A stretch of 64,000 bases of DNA, taken from positions 29,851 to 93,850 of the forward strand of contig JACTMU010000015.1 of assembly GCA_014584465.1 (NCBI GenBank). Reading direction: 5' to 3'. The notes below the pieces were generated by a model. The model was not told the DNA's origin. It searched no databases and was given only the letters and a program-made list of their open reading frames with translations. Source of the stretch: Pseudomonadota bacterium. GTDB taxonomy: Bacteria > Bdellovibrionota > Bdellovibrionia > Bdellovibrionales > JACTMU01. The position numbers and the translations under genes are program-made. Each line of letters opens with the position of its first letter. Positions within the stretch are counted from its first letter, which is position 1. Positions 1 to 10,176 of this stretch are shown here, piece by piece.

Positions 1-618
1 ACCGACACCCATGAATTTGATGGGGAAATCTTTGCGGAAACTCTATGTGATCATCTTGACTTGAAAGAGATTGATACAGATTGGAACCATTATCCTCATG
101 TCACAGATACAGGGATCGTACAGAAGATCTACCTGGACCACAAGGGGCGGCTCCCAGATCAAGAGGAACTTCTCGCAATTGAGTCTGATTTTACCTCGCG
201 ATTAAAGAAACGAGTTCAACAGGGCTTCACGATCGACCCCATTCGAGGCGCCAAGGAATTTCTCTCCATATTGGAGAGCAAAGAGGTCGATGTCGGTATC
301 GCAACCGGAGCATGGCGCTCCTCTGCGAAATTCAAGCTTCAGCAAGTGGGGCTGGAACGGTTTGTGGACCGTGCCGTCACGTCGTCCGAAGAACTTTCAC
401 GTCAAAGTATTCTTAGTCGAGCCATAGAGAGACTTGGCACCACAGTTGATCAGTGCTGGTATTTTGGTGACGGCAGGTGGGATCTTATGTGCACGAAGGA
501 GCTCAAGGTCCGATTCATCGCTGTAGGTCCTAAGCTGAAGGATCTCGGTCTACCCTATTGGATTGCAGATTATTCTGATCAACGAGAAATTCTTTCCATC
601 TTGAAGATCACGAAGTGA
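1..618 (+). CDS. HAD-family hydrolase, 5' end outside window
   Basis: The frame is open from the first base, so the N-terminus, with the nucleophile motif DxD, lies upstream of the window. Visible HAD features are a motif II region (VGIATGAWRSSAKFKL, threonine in the strand after the cap) and motif IV (YFGDGRWDLMCTKEL, with GDGRWD giving the acidic metal ligand). HAD enzymes of this shape are phosphatases or phosphoglycolate-phosphatase-like; the substrate cannot be read from the sequence. A downstream gene starts 12 bases after the stop, so the two are probably cotranscribed. An internal TTG at base 61 is a possible but unlikely start, because the residues before it also read as protein. Confidence 0.85.
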   Translation, partial: TDTHEFDGEIFAETLCDHLDLKEIDTDWNHYPHVTDTGIVQKIYLDHKGRLPDQEELLAIESDFTSRLKKRVQQGFTIDPIRGAKEFLSILESKEVDVGIATGAWRSSAKFKLQQVGLERFVDRAVTSSEELSRQSILSRAIERLGTTVDQCWYFGDGRWDLMCTKELKVRFIAVGPKLKDLGLPYWIADYSDQREILSILKITK

Positions 619-630
619 GGAGTTTTGATC

Positions 631-1254
631 ATGGACCATCCTCACAAGACCGCATTTTTTGAGATCCAAAGTTCCAATGACGTTCTGATAGAAATCTTGA
701 ACCGTTCTGAGAGGCTCGGACTAAAGAGTTGGGCCGTGGGGGCGGGGTTTTTACAACAGTCCGTCTGGAACTCCTTTCACAAGCGTCCACTCCTTGAAAA
801 TATCAAAGACGTGGATTGGGTCTACTTTGACGACGCTGATCTTTCCGAAGATGCCGAGGCAAATGTGGCCTGGCAAGTTCAGGCTTTGATGAGTGACGTT
901 CCTCTTCGATTTGATGTAAAAAATCAAGCAAGAGTTCACCTTTGGTATGAGCGAAAGTTTGGCTCTAAGATTGAGAAATACCGTGATCTCACCCATGCGC
1001 TCTCGACCTGGCCAACGACTTCCACCGCGATCGGAGTGAGTCAAGTCGAGGGCGTCATCAACACGATTGCTCCCTTTGGATTTTCAGACTTGATGAACAT
1101 GTATGTTCGTCCGAACAAAGTTCAAGTTACTCAGACCATCTATGAACAGAAGGTCGCTCGATGGAAAAGGTGCTGGCCCATGATCCATGTTGAGTCGTGG
1201 GATGAGACTCAAAGCGCCCCCTTTGAATCTCATCCCACGATCAATGAACTATAA
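631..1254 (+). CDS. Nucleotidyltransferase-like family protein (DUF925/COG3575 type)
   Basis: About 207 residues. The order of motifs matches the small nucleotidyltransferase-like family: WAVGAGFLQQSVWNS near the N-terminus, VDWVYFDDADLS (two metal-binding-type acidic positions), VKNQARVHLWYERKFG, then WPTTSTAIGV, APFGFSDLMNMYVRPN and the end motif YEQKVARWKRCWP. Members are uncharacterised but share the polymerase-beta fold core. I choose ATG 631 because AGGAG lies 8 bases upstream; a TTG six bases earlier would sit too close to that site. It follows the HAD gene by 12 bases. Its stop lies 28 bases before a palindromic repeat, and the coding part looks complete. Confidence 0.8.
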   Translation: MDHPHKTAFFEIQSSNDVLIEILNRSERLGLKSWAVGAGFLQQSVWNSFHKRPLLENIKDVDWVYFDDADLSEDAEANVAWQVQALMSDVPLRFDVKNQARVHLWYERKFGSKIEKYRDLTHALSTWPTTSTAIGVSQVEGVINTIAPFGFSDLMNMYVRPNKVQVTQTIYEQKVARWKRCWPMIHVESWDETQSAPFESHPTINEL

Positions 1255-1282
1255 AATCGACCATCCGACAATTGCATTGGTA

Positions 1283-1421
1283 GTGTCTGGCGCGAAACCT
1301 GCTTTCGAGCGAATTGCCATACGTTTTTCTTATACCGAGGCGGGCCGACGAAGGGCTAGCCAGAGGCGCTAACTCGAGGAGGCTCAACGAAGGTATAAGG
1401 AAAACTTATGGTGAATTCGCC
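1283..1421. repeat. Type A palindromic element, right end truncated
   Basis: The left terminus GTGTCTGGCGCGAAACCTGC is intact, followed by the ATNCGTTTTTCTTAT mini-hairpin, the shared core (CGAGGCGGGCCGACGAAGG, CTAGCCAGAGGCGC, CTCGAGGAGGCTCAACGAAG) and the second mini-hairpin. The right arm stops at GAATTCGCC, so the expected terminal GGTTTCGCGCCAGGCAC is missing. The flanking minus-strand peptidase gene begins exactly there, and its stop codon lies inside the element. This points to a deletion that removed one end of the element together with the 3' end of the peptidase gene. Confidence 0.9.
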
Positions 1422-2461
1422 AGATCGCTGCGGAGTTCGAATTGGACTTCATAGCGTGTGCATCTTCTGGCAAATTCTCGAGCTTGCCTCTCAGAGACTC
1501 TAGGGTCATTGGGACCATGAAACATCAAGATGGGGATCTTGATCTTGTGAACCTCTCGCATAGGGTTCCTTGCGCTTAAGATGGAGTTCACCGAATCAAG
1601 GCGACCAAAGTAGAATGAATAGGGAAGTTGATCCCATGATTCCATCCGTGCGGCGGCAAACTCCTCGAGATCATACACTGCCCCAATCAACACGAGCCCC
1701 CGAAAGAGGTCACGATATTCCTGCACAGTCCTCAGCGCAACAAAACCTCCGAAGCTCGATCCAAGGAGAAACAGTTGATCCTGATGAACAAAATCAAGTT
1801 TTCTGGCGCTCTCGGCGAATCTCACAAGATCTGCAACATCGGAAACGCCACACGATCCTGTTACTCCGTAGAGATTTTCAGCACCACTCCCCATCTTTCC
1901 TCGAATGCAGGGTTTCAACAAGACGATCTCGTTAAAATGGAAACCTAGCTCCAGGCCACTCCATTGAGCAGAAGGCGGCTCGTGGGCATTGCCAATCTGA
2001 ACAACCAAGGGGTATTCTTTGTGATCCTTAAATCCAATCGGCTTATAAAGAAGCGCTTCAATCCCACCCAGGCTGATGACTTCGGGCGGGAAGAACATCT
2101 CAGAAACGGGGTAGCTCGTGATGCGATCAACTCGATGCTTAACAATGTCGTACCGATAAACATTTCCCCTCTCATGGATGTTTGAAAATTGATACTCAAG
2201 ATTCAAACTCGTCTCAGAAAACCGAAAGGAGCTGTACCCACCCTGTCGTGGATCGACGACCCTTATGGTTTCATCGGTACAATCGAAGAGACAAAGCTCC
2301 TCAATTCCACACTTGGTTCTTGAAAAAGCGACCCATCTTCCACAGTCGGAAATCCTGTTTTCAAAATGGTCACAATGATCCCGAATGACTCCAGAGGAGT
2401 GACCTTCTCGGCCTCTCTTTGAAATCCACTTAACATTGATGTACTTCCCGTTCCTCTCCAA
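1406..2461 (-). pseudogene. Prolyl-oligopeptidase-family (S9) peptidase, truncated before catalytic His
   Basis: The protein has the C-terminal part of a TolB-like propeller (residues 1-130) and then the S9 alpha/beta-hydrolase domain. GSSFGGF (about residues 235-241) carries the nucleophile serine, and PILMFHGPNDPRV (about residues 310-322) carries the acid. The third triad member, a histidine normally 30-40 residues later, is absent because the frame enters a palindromic repeat after ELRSDL and ends with four repeat-encoded residues (ANSP). At 351 residues it is also much shorter than typical S9 enzymes (about 600-700). The frame is open upstream of the TTG start, toward a 25-bp inverted repeat, so the N-terminus may be lost too. 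I infer that it is inactive. Confidence 0.75.
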
Positions 2462-2490
2462 GATCGTGGCCGTCTGACATCGATCGTTGG

Positions 2491-2627
2491 AACCCGAATC
2501 TGAAATTAGAAATGGAGATAAAAATCATCAAAGGTGCTGCCAGAGCAGAAAGCGCAGAGAAAATAGGCCGAGGCGTATCCCCAGTGATACGGTGAGTTAG
2601 CCCATTTCTAATTTCAGATCCGGGTTG
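2491..2627. repeat. Family D element: 25-bp inverted repeats around ~87 bp
   Basis: The arm at 2491-2515 (AACCCGAATCTGAAATTAGA plus AATGG) is repeated inverted at 2603-2627 with one mismatch. The segment lies in the gap of about 300 bases upstream of the damaged peptidase gene. A partial relative (CAGATCTGAAATTAGAA) lies at 48224-48240. I found no clear target duplication. Nothing else that I recognise as coding lies between 2462 and 2758. Confidence 0.7.
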
Positions 2628-2758
2628 CATGGATGGGGCCAATGCAGTTGTGAGTGATCTCAGACGGAAAATCTGGATCACTGTATTTGCAGTTGAAATC
2701 CCCTTCCGTGGGTTTTGGAGTCCCCAAACACTCAATGAGCCCCATTTTTTGCTCCCCT

Positions 2759-5281
2759 CTAGTTCAGAGATGGATAGGGGCTAACCTCTTCCCTCTTCCT
2801 CCCTACGAGGGCGCCGGAAGGGTCCGACTTCACCACGGGCGGCGCAGTGACAAGCTCTCGATAGTTTTGCTTAAACTTAGGCAGAGATCCGCGAACAGCG
2901 AGATCCATCGGAGGATTCTGCTTACCTCGGTTGAGAAGCCGCAATATACCTCGTTCGATGTAGGGATTCTTCTCTGGATTGAAAGTTTCTCCCGCCTCTT
3001 TCACCAACTTCTCGTCATCGATTCCATACAAAAAAGCATCGCGCTTCTGTTTGTGATAGAGAAGGGCTGAGTAAGGAGCTGCATACTTTTGATTTTTTCG
3101 CGCCACTTCATAAGCCCACTCAAGAAGCTTAGACTCAGAATCATGAACCCCATTGGACAAACCAATTTGATGTGCGCGTGAGGCTGTCATGCCCTGCATG
3201 AAGATCTCATCAATCAACGAGTCCCCAAACCCTAAACGACGGAGCTCCTGAACCGCTCCAAAACCTCCAAGAATTGCATACTCGATCTCAGGCTGATTGT
3301 AATTCTTCTTTTCACAGTAGACGCTCTTCTTATCGATAGGGTCATATTCAACCCCAAAATGTTTTAAATCAAAACGCTGATTAAGGAAATAGGTAAACTC
3401 GGCTCCTCCACCCCATTTTTCACCGAATGCTCCGACGGTCCAAATCGGTGACTCCTGCAGGTATCGAAAAAGAGCCATCCCCGAGCGAGTCATTGAAGCA
3501 GCTTCCTCCTCACCCAAAAACTGATAACCCTTCTTGGCATCAAACCACCCCCGGTTGAACTGTCTCGCATCGGCACCCAGCAACCTCATGTTCGTACCCG
3601 TAGAGGTAAAGAGCAGTGCACCCAGAAGCCCTCTCTCATAGAGATCCGTGGCAAGACCAAGAACGTGGTCCAATTGATCCAAGAGAGCTTTGTTCCAAAC
3701 GTTCCCCTTAAGGGGGTTGTCAAAAATGATTGTCCCCACACGATCCTTTTCGTTTGGAGGGACAAATTTCAAATCGTTCAAATAGCTCTTCCACTCTCCG
3801 GTTGAGAACTCACGATAACTTACAGGAGTGTGATAGATTCTTCCGTAACCCAGAAGGGAGGTCCAACCCTTCTCCTTCATCTCAAATAGAAGGTGAGGTC
3901 TTTGATCCCTATAGGCTCCTTCAAGATCAAACAGCTCAGTTCGATCTGGATTTTCTCGCCCACACCTTCGCACAAAGGCCATGAAGGAGTCGATTCCAAA
4001 GTGGGCGATAAACCCATCAATGATTTCACAAAGACCAAATTTGAACCTCAATCCAACCTTCGTGGAGGCGTTGATCTGATCGGCTGAGGCATACTCATCC
4101 TGAATCAAGTCAAGTGCGTAAAGCATCAGAGGCATCACGTATCTACGAAAGCATCGACCCGCCCGATCCTCGGCCTGAGCCACGCGCAGAAGTCCCTGAA
4201 TGCTCTGTATAGTGTCGCTCTGATGATCTTCCATCTTGGATTCTTGAATTGACCAATACTCCTTCCAATTGGGCTCCTCACGGCGAATGTAACCACCTGT
4301 GGAGGGATCATAGACTGCGACAGCCCGTCTTCCTTCCCATTTGAAAAATCCCTCTTTCTCCTTTGAAGAGACTCCAATTCGTCCCGACTTCTCAAGATCT
4401 TCAATCCACTTTGGATAAAATCGACCTTCCTGTTGATAAAGGCTTCGCAACCGATCCTGTTGAGGAAGTGCTTGTCCCATGTGGATTGCGCTCTTTGTAA
4501 ATGGCATGTGACCTGTTTGATCCAAAACTTCAAATGGATTTGCCGTCAATAACTGAAAAACCAGGGGGAGCTCAACCAGATCCTCACCTCGTTTCACATC
4601 CCAGCTCACGATGGCCCCCATGGCCTGAAAGATGGGATCGGTGATGTATCCATGATGATCTTTTCGAAGGGCGATGGTCTTTTTTTCTAAAATCTGCTCT
4701 GAAAAGGCCACTCCCATCTGAAAGACCTCTTCTGTGGCAAACTGACCCTTCATCACATCAAAAAGACGATTTGCATGAAACGGAAAATAGCCGTGCCCTG
4801 TTAGGAATCTCTCTCTGAGCCAGTTTTCATTAAATAAAATAGCAAGTTCGGAGGTCGTATGAGATGACGTATTGGAAAAGACGAAGAGCAGACGATCACT
4901 TTGAGCACTCTTCTCGATGAGCTCAAAGATCACCCTCTTGATGCCAACATCTTCGGTAGCGACCTCCCATATGATCTGGGCCTCTTTGAGCACCCCATAA
5001 TCTTTAGTAAAATGCAGACGCGAAAAAAGTGAATCAAAGTGGTCGGCCCAAATGCGACCCTGTTTGATCTCACTCTTAAGGTAACTCTCAATTTCATTTT
5101 GCGCCCTCATGAGGGCTTGATCGGAAACATCGATCAAATCAATTTGACATCGTGTCTTGTTGAGCAAATCAATGGCTATGCCGATCCCCATGGTTCCGGC
5201 ACCAATGAGTGAAATGTGAGAAAGCGTATTGAGCTTCTCACAGCTCTGATTCTTCTGACCATAGTGAAAATAGGTTCCCAT
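2759..5281 (-). CDS. 3-hydroxyacyl-CoA dehydrogenase / enoyl-CoA hydratase fusion (FadN-like)
   Basis: An 840-residue beta-oxidation enzyme. The N-terminal Rossmann domain starts with ISLIGAGTMGIGIA (about residues 24-37, NAD binding), followed by the dehydrogenase C-terminal helical region (AMGAIVSWDVKRGEDLVELP). A crotonase domain occupies about residues 510-750 (GTIIFDNPLKGNVWN, GADARQFNRGW, EKWGGGAEFTYFL). Dehydrogenase first and hydratase last is the order of Bacillus FadN, opposite to FadB/FadJ. Its role would be hydration of enoyl-CoA and oxidation of 3-hydroxyacyl-CoA. GGAGG lies 7 bases before the ATG. It is the last gene of the catabolic operon, 33 bases after the CoA-transferase gene. 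No thiolase domain is fused; a separate thiolase is encoded upstream in the operon. Confidence 0.9.
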   Translation of the reverse strand: MGTYFHYGQKNQSCEKLNTLSHISLIGAGTMGIGIAIDLLNKTRCQIDLIDVSDQALMRAQNEIESYLKSEIKQGRIWADHFDSLFSRLHFTKDYGVLKEAQIIWEVATEDVGIKRVIFELIEKSAQSDRLLFVFSNTSSHTTSELAILFNENWLRERFLTGHGYFPFHANRLFDVMKGQFATEEVFQMGVAFSEQILEKKTIALRKDHHGYITDPIFQAMGAIVSWDVKRGEDLVELPLVFQLLTANPFEVLDQTGHMPFTKSAIHMGQALPQQDRLRSLYQQEGRFYPKWIEDLEKSGRIGVSSKEKEGFFKWEGRRAVAVYDPSTGGYIRREEPNWKEYWSIQESKMEDHQSDTIQSIQGLLRVAQAEDRAGRCFRRYVMPLMLYALDLIQDEYASADQINASTKVGLRFKFGLCEIIDGFIAHFGIDSFMAFVRRCGRENPDRTELFDLEGAYRDQRPHLLFEMKEKGWTSLLGYGRIYHTPVSYREFSTGEWKSYLNDLKFVPPNEKDRVGTIIFDNPLKGNVWNKALLDQLDHVLGLATDLYERGLLGALLFTSTGTNMRLLGADARQFNRGWFDAKKGYQFLGEEEAASMTRSGMALFRYLQESPIWTVGAFGEKWGGGAEFTYFLNQRFDLKHFGVEYDPIDKKSVYCEKKNYNQPEIEYAILGGFGAVQELRRLGFGDSLIDEIFMQGMTASRAHQIGLSNGVHDSESKLLEWAYEVARKNQKYAAPYSALLYHKQKRDAFLYGIDDEKLVKEAGETFNPEKNPYIERGILRLLNRGKQNPPMDLAVRGSLPKFKQNYRELVTAPPVVKSDPSGALVGRKREEVSPYPSLN

Positions 5282-5314
5282 CTTTGACCTCCAAGGTAAG
5301 TCGTTGACAATGGT

Positions 5315-6496
5315 TTAGGGGATAATACCCCTCTCTTGAAAAGAGTGTATCTCGTCGCGTTCATATCCAAGTTCATTCAAGATCTCAGAGGTATCTTGAT
5401 TGTATTTTGGTGCAAAAGTATAATCTCTCTTTGCACCGTCGAAATCCACTGCCATGGGAGGCAAGTGGATCACCTTCCCATTTGGTAACTTCGTTGTGGT
5501 CAAACGAGATTGGATCGCCTCCATGTCCCGCACCTCTTTGACTGTTTGAATGGGTGCATGAGGAATCTTATGCAGATCAAACAGCTCCCGCAACTTCGAA
5601 GTCCTAAGTCGTTTGCATGCTTGAGACATCTCACAATGGATCGCCTCTCTTTCTAGGTGGCGACCTTCATTGGTCATACGTACCCCGTTGGCCAGCTGGG
5701 CAAACGGCTCAAGCGAAACAAGGCGCTGCCATTGAATGTCGTTTCCAATGGCCACAAAAATATATCCATCCTCGGTCGGGTAGACATTGACGGGAATGAA
5801 TTTTCTATGTTCATTTCCACAACGGGTCACCTCAGATGGATCACAGCCAAAATCCAAAAGAGGAAGTGTCGTCGTCAACCACGAAGCTGCCGCCTGCAAC
5901 ATGGAGACATGAATAACCTCCCCCTTCTTGCTCTTCTCCCTCTGCCACAGAGCTCTGAGAACATGAGCATAGACCTCGTCACCAGCTTTCAAATCAATCA
6001 GCGGAATCCCCGAAAGAGTTGGCTCAGCATGACCCGTCAACTCCATATAGCCCACCATGGCTTGAAGGGCCGGATCATATCCAGGGGTCTCTGGATATTG
6101 AGGTCCCATCGCCGAGATCGACGCCCAGATCAGATCGGGCTTGACCGCCATGAGCGTCTCATAATCAACTCCCAGATCTCTGTATCGGCTTGGGAGTGTA
6201 TTGCAACAAAAGACATCGACATTAAGCTCTTGAATGATTCTTTTTAAGAGATCTCGCCCCGTCCTCTCTTTAAGATTGATGGCGATGGCCTCCTTTCCAA
6301 CATTGGGTGCAATGAAATAGCTTCTTCGATCCTCATCGACAACCTTCGAGCCAATGTAGCGGTTGGGATCACCCTGAAGTCCCTTTCCTCCAAAAGACTC
6401 CACACGGATCACTCGCCATCCCATCTGTACAAAACGATGAGTGGCATAGGTAAGAGACAAGGCCTGCTCCATCGACAAGACGGTCAGCTTTTCCAT
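5315..6496 (-). CDS. CaiB/BaiF class III CoA-transferase
   Basis: 393 residues, the usual length for the family. The N-terminal region [29 protein letters not shown] and the segment [24 protein letters not shown] match the formyl-CoA-transferase fold. The catalytic aspartate is in [11 protein letters not shown] (about residue 140). Class III enzymes move CoA between acids through an aspartyl-CoA intermediate. Here it probably activates the pathway substrate, or recycles CoA from the end product. The start is supported by GGAGG seven bases before ATG. It overlaps the molybdenum-subunit gene by 13 bases, which places it firmly in the operon. The donor and acceptor cannot be predicted. Confidence 0.9.
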   Translation of the reverse strand: MEKLTVLSMEQALSLTYATHRFVQMGWRVIRVESFGGKGLQGDPNRYIGSKVVDEDRRSYFIAPNVGKEAIAINLKERTGRDLLKRIIQELNVDVFCCNTLPSRYRDLGVDYETLMAVKPDLIWASISAMGPQYPETPGYDPALQAMVGYMELTGHAEPTLSGIPLIDLKAGDEVYAHVLRALWQREKSKKGEVIHVSMLQAAASWLTTTLPLLDFGCDPSEVTRCGNEHRKFIPVNVYPTEDGYIFVAIGNDIQWQRLVSLEPFAQLANGVRMTNEGRHLEREAIHCEMSQACKRLRTSKLRELFDLHKIPHAPIQTVKEVRDMEAIQSRLTTTKLPNGKVIHLPPMAVDFDGAKRDYTFAPKYNQDTSEILNELGYERDEIHSFQERGIIP

Positions 6497-8844
6497 TTGG
6501 AATCCTCCAATCCCTTCAACACGTTTTCTGGGGTCAGTGGCAATTCGTAAAACCGAACTCCTGTTGCATTGTATAGGGCATTGGCAATGGCTGCTGCAGT
6601 CGGAATGGCCGGAGCCTCTCCGATGCCTTTAGCTCCATAGGGCCCCTCAGGATCTGAGGTCTCAATGAACTCCATCTCGATCTCTGGAATCTCCGTTGCT
6701 GTAAAAAGTTTGTAATCTCTAAAGCTGGGGTTTTTGACCACCCCTTCGCGGACCATCAGGTTCTCGGAGAGAGCATATCCACATCCCATCACAACACCAC
6801 CCTCAACTTGACCCTCGATCAACAGCTCATTGATCACGCGCCCCACATCATGGCACGAAGTGACCTTGTCCACCCGTAAGACTCCTGTTTCGGTGTCTAC
6901 AGAGATCTCAGCAACTTGAGTCGCAAACGCATAACTGGCTGAGACATCACCTTTGAACTCGCGATCTTGAGAGACACTGGGTGGCTCGTAGTATTCCGTC
7001 GTCATGATGATCTCATTCTTCTCGGCAAAGTGCATCTGCCGTAAAAACTTCCCAATGCTCGTAATTGGAACTCCATCACGGCGGTTCACAATATGACCTT
7101 TTCTAAGATCCAGCTCTTCATAGGGAATCTTGAAGGAACCAGAAACAGCTCCAAGAAGTTTCTCTCTGGCCTTCAACGCTGCCCTTCGTGCTGAGTTTCC
7201 TGCAATGAAAGTTGTTCGACTGGCGTGGACCCCCACATCCCATGGTTTTACATCAGAATCATTATTGATCACAGTGACATCGGAGACTTCTAGGCCCAAC
7301 TCTTCGGCCACAATTTGAGATAAAACCGTCTCTGACCCTTGACCAATCTCCGAAGAGCCCGTGAGGAGAGTGACGTGGCCATAATCATCCAACTTCAAAA
7401 TCGTCCCACACCCATCGGTGCGATAGATTTTAGCTCCTCCACCCACATGAACCATTGAAGCCATTCCAATTCCACGTCTTACCTCTGAAGGCGCTAGAGA
7501 TGACTCTTGCGACCCCTCAGGAGCAATCTTTGAAATCCCCTTTCCCTCGCGATAGAGTTTATGTTTCTCCAAAAAGTGACTCCTCTGTGCCGCCTTAAGA
7601 AGGGACTCCTTCATTCCACAACTTCGAAAGACCATCCCTTGAGGTGTGGTCTCACCCGGCTCCTGACTGTTCTGGAGTCGAAAGGTGAGTGGATCCATGT
7701 CGACAATTTCAGCAAGCTTATCCATGTGAGTTTCAATTGCAAAGGTTGCCTGCAGATTGCCAAATCCACGAAACGAACCACTGTAGGGGTTGTTTGTGTA
7801 GACGACCTTCGTTTGATACTTGCAGTGTGGGACACGGTACAGTGAGGAGATGGTCTGCATAATCACAAAGGGCGTTGTGGCTCCCCATGAAGTGTACCCA
7901 CCATTGTCATGTAGGGTCGTGCACTCTCGAAACGTCAAAGTACCATCCTTCTTAACGCCACTTCGAAGTTTCAACTCTACGGGTTGACGAGTGGGAGATG
8001 AGATGAACTCCTCCTTCCTTGAAAAAAGAAGCTTCACGGGCCGTTGGACCGCTTTGGATAAAAGAATTGCAATTGGCTCAAAAGGATAAATATCCAATTT
8101 GCTGCCAAATCCACCACCAAGAACAGGCTGAATCACACGAATCTTTTCTGGAGCTATCCCCACAACGGGAGAGATGTCCTTCTTATAAAGAAAAGGAACC
8201 TGGGTCTGCGAATAGACGGTCAAATCCCCTTGAGAATTGCAGTCGGCAATGACCCCACTCACACCCATACAGCAGTGGGTTACAAAGTGAAGTTTAAAGG
8301 TGTCTTCAATGATATGATCAGACTCTCTTTCACCCTCCAGCACATCACCATTGGAGTAGTCCCACACAAAGGGAACATTGTTTGAGACCTTCTCATGGAT
8401 GATGGGAGCTCCATCTTTCAATGAGTCCTGAGGGGAAAAGAGCCCTGGCAAATCCTCATACTCCACCTCGATCAACTTAAGGGCCTCTTCGGCGATCTCT
8501 TCACTTTCGGCTGCCACTGCAGCAACCTCATCCCAATAGCAACGAACCTTATCAAACTTCAACGGATAGTTGTCACGACCATGTCCAAAGGGCACCTTGG
8601 GTGTCCTATCTCCAGTCAAAACGACATGAACGCCCGGTAGCGCTTCGGCCCTTCTCGTATCAATCTTCTTTATGAGTGCGTGGACACGCTCAGAACGCAA
8701 AATCTTTCCATAGAGCATCCCAGGGAGTTTGAGGTCATTGATGTACTTCACTTCACCCGCAACCTTGAGAGGAGCATCTTTCTTAGGAATGCGCTTTCCT
8801 ATCAAACTCTCTTTTTTGATGGGTGACAGAGTTTCTTGATTCAT
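6484..8844 (-). CDS. Xanthine-dehydrogenase-family molybdopterin-binding subunit
   Basis: 786 residues, typical for the large subunit of the CoxL/HcrA/aldehyde-oxidoreductase group. The ammonia-lyase-like N-terminal domain is followed by cofactor motifs: [13 protein letters not shown] (about residue 245), [12 protein letters not shown] (about 350), [13 protein letters not shown] (about 490) and the catalytic glutamate in [13 protein letters not shown] (about 735). These enzymes hydroxylate C-H bonds with water-derived oxygen, or act in reverse as reductases. The stop/start overlap ATGA with the [2Fe-2S] subunit gene and AGGAGG seven bases upstream fix the start. The CoxL signature AYRCSFR is not present, so CO is not the substrate. 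The real substrate is unknown; the neighbours suggest a CoA thioester or free carboxylic acid. Confidence 0.92.
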   Translation of the reverse strand: MNQETLSPIKKESLIGKRIPKKDAPLKVAGEVKYINDLKLPGMLYGKILRSERVHALIKKIDTRRAEALPGVHVVLTGDRTPKVPFGHGRDNYPLKFDKVRCYWDEVAAVAAESEEIAEEALKLIEVEYEDLPGLFSPQDSLKDGAPIIHEKVSNNVPFVWDYSNGDVLEGERESDHIIEDTFKLHFVTHCCMGVSGVIADCNSQGDLTVYSQTQVPFLYKKDISPVVGIAPEKIRVIQPVLGGGFGSKLDIYPFEPIAILLSKAVQRPVKLLFSRKEEFISSPTRQPVELKLRSGVKKDGTLTFRECTTLHDNGGYTSWGATTPFVIMQTISSLYRVPHCKYQTKVVYTNNPYSGSFRGFGNLQATFAIETHMDKLAEIVDMDPLTFRLQNSQEPGETTPQGMVFRSCGMKESLLKAAQRSHFLEKHKLYREGKGISKIAPEGSQESSLAPSEVRRGIGMASMVHVGGGAKIYRTDGCGTILKLDDYGHVTLLTGSSEIGQGSETVLSQIVAEELGLEVSDVTVINNDSDVKPWDVGVHASRTTFIAGNSARRAALKAREKLLGAVSGSFKIPYEELDLRKGHIVNRRDGVPITSIGKFLRQMHFAEKNEIIMTTEYYEPPSVSQDREFKGDVSASYAFATQVAEISVDTETGVLRVDKVTSCHDVGRVINELLIEGQVEGGVVMGCGYALSENLMVREGVVKNPSFRDYKLFTATEIPEIEMEFIETSDPEGPYGAKGIGEAPAIPTAAAIANALYNATGVRFYELPLTPENVLKGLEDSKWKS

Positions 8845-9326
8845 CCTTGAGCCTCCTGAGAATCGTGACTTACCCTTTCAATGGCTTCCACAATCTTCTT
8901 GTAACCCGTACAACGACAGAGGTTTCCTTCGATCCCACGTTTAATCTCATCTTCGGTCAAACTCTTCTTGTGGCTCAAAAGATAGGTCCCTTGCATCACC
9001 ATTCCAGGAGTGCAAAAGCCACACTGAGCAGCTCCGCATGCGACCATCTCCTCTTTAAGCCTCTTCATGAGCGGATCTACTCCCTCAACTGTGGTCAACG
9101 ATCGTCCATCACACTCGACGGCCAACATGAGGCATGAGTTGACCGATTTGCCATCCACCAGAATCGTACAGGCACCGCACTCACCCTCTCCGCACCCATG
9201 CTTGGTCCCGGTCAATTCAAGCCGCTCCCGCAACAGACCCAATGCTGTCATCGTAACGGGAACCTTAACCTTTCTCAAAACACCGTTGAGTTTAAACTCA
9301 ATCTCTCTTTCTGACGACATCCGCAA
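8841..9326 (-). CDS. [2Fe-2S] subunit of molybdenum hydroxylase
   Basis: About 160 residues. The plant-type ferredoxin domain has cysteines in GTKHGCGEGECGACTILVDG and a later NSCLM cysteine. The second, helical [2Fe-2S] domain has CGAAQCGFCTPGMVMQ and NLCRCTGYKKIVEAI. It carries electrons between the molybdenum site and the FAD subunit. A TTG start lies at 9326, but an ATG six bases further in has GAGGG nine bases upstream and is the likelier start. The gene overlaps the FAD-subunit gene by about 25 bases. Confidence 0.92.
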   Translation of the reverse strand: MRMSSEREIEFKLNGVLRKVKVPVTMTALGLLRERLELTGTKHGCGEGECGACTILVDGKSVNSCLMLAVECDGRSLTTVEGVDPLMKRLKEEMVACGAAQCGFCTPGMVMQGTYLLSHKKSLTEDEIKRGIEGNLCRCTGYKKIVEAIERVSHDSQEAQG

Positions 9327-10176
9327 AGACCCTCTTCAAAAGTTTATACAAAAGTTCACCTCGATACCAGGCTGAGGCCCGGACATCGGAAATGGGACGC
9401 ACCTCACGTCCTAAGATCTCTCTTACAAACGGAAGCTTCTCATCCAAATTTTTTATTTTACAATTTTCAAGCAAGCCTTCCAGTGATCTCTGTCGAATCG
9501 GAGTGGGGGCAACTGCGCCCAAAGCAACTCGAACATCAGACAATTGATCGCCGTTCAAATTTGCCGAAAATCCCACGGAGACCACCGAGATGTCCATCGA
9601 CTCACGTGTCCCAAATTTTTCAAAGTAGATCACCTGTTGATCCTTAGGCACGGAAAAGATCACCCTTGTTACAATCTCATCCTCATCTTTTGCAACTTTG
9701 CGAGGCCCCAAAAAAAACTGACTTAAAGGAATTTGGCGTCTCTCAACCCCCTCGCCCCATCGGGCCAACTCAATCTGAGCATCGAGCAACAAAAGAGGAA
9801 TTGCCATATCTGCCGCTGGAGATGCGTTACAAAGATTCCCACCCAAAGTGGCTGCATTTCGAATCTGCTCTCCAGCAAAACATTGCGCAGTTTCACAAAG
9901 CACCTTGACTTTAGACTTAAGCAAAGAGCTCTCTAAAATCTCCGTAATGGTTGTGCGCGCCCCAATCTCGATCTCGCCTTCGCGTTGCTCAATCTTACCA
10001 AGTTCGCACAAATGACGAAGTGATAAGATGGCCCCACCTAAAACACTTTCCCCAGCGTTTAAACGTGCAATCAGATCGGTCCCTCCGGCAAGAGGTGTGA
10101 CCTTCATCCGATGGGCAATCTTCAGCGCCTCGGGCAAGCTCTTCGGTACAAAATAGTTGGGCGTCAAAACGGACAT
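9298..10176 (-). CDS. FAD-binding subunit of molybdenum hydroxylase (CoxM type)
   Basis: 292 residues. FAD motifs are TPLAGGTDLIARLN (about residues 27-40) and NAATLGGNLCNASPAADMAIPLL (about residues 107-130), followed by the CO-dehydrogenase flavoprotein C-terminal domain (ALGAVAPTPIR). The extra [4Fe-4S] loop found in the FAD subunit of 4-hydroxybenzoyl-CoA reductase is not visible, so this complex looks like an ordinary hydroxylase/dehydrogenase and not a low-potential ring reductase. AGGAGAG lies six bases before the ATG. It overlaps the mutase large-subunit gene by 13 bases. Confidence 0.92.
   Translation of the reverse strand: MSVLTPNYFVPKSLPEALKIAHRMKVTPLAGGTDLIARLNAGESVLGGAILSLRHLCELGKIEQREGEIEIGARTTITEILESSLLKSKVKVLCETAQCFAGEQIRNAATLGGNLCNASPAADMAIPLLLLDAQIELARWGEGVERRQIPLSQFFLGPRKVAKDEDEIVTRVIFSVPKDQQVIYFEKFGTRESMDISVVSVGFSANLNGDQLSDVRVALGAVAPTPIRQRSLEGLLENCKIKNLDEKLPFVREILGREVRPISDVRASAWYRGELLYKLLKRVFADVVRKRD

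Noticed and set aside
1570..1935. 121-codon plus-strand frame in the damaged peptidase
   Set aside because: Antisense to recognisable S9 motifs; composition rich in Arg, Gln and His as expected for a shadow frame.
2654..3070. 138-codon plus-strand frame at the 3' end of the FadN-like gene
   Set aside because: Mostly antisense to the crotonase domain; no motif and no ribosome site.
5657..6247. 196-codon plus-strand frame inside the CoA-transferase gene
   Set aside because: Antisense shadow of a well-supported gene, with no ribosome site and no recognisable domain.
6484..10176. 4-hydroxybenzoyl-CoA reductase or CO dehydrogenase
   Set aside because: The FAD subunit lacks the extra [4Fe-4S] loop of the reductase, and the large subunit lacks the CO-dehydrogenase AYRCSFR signature.
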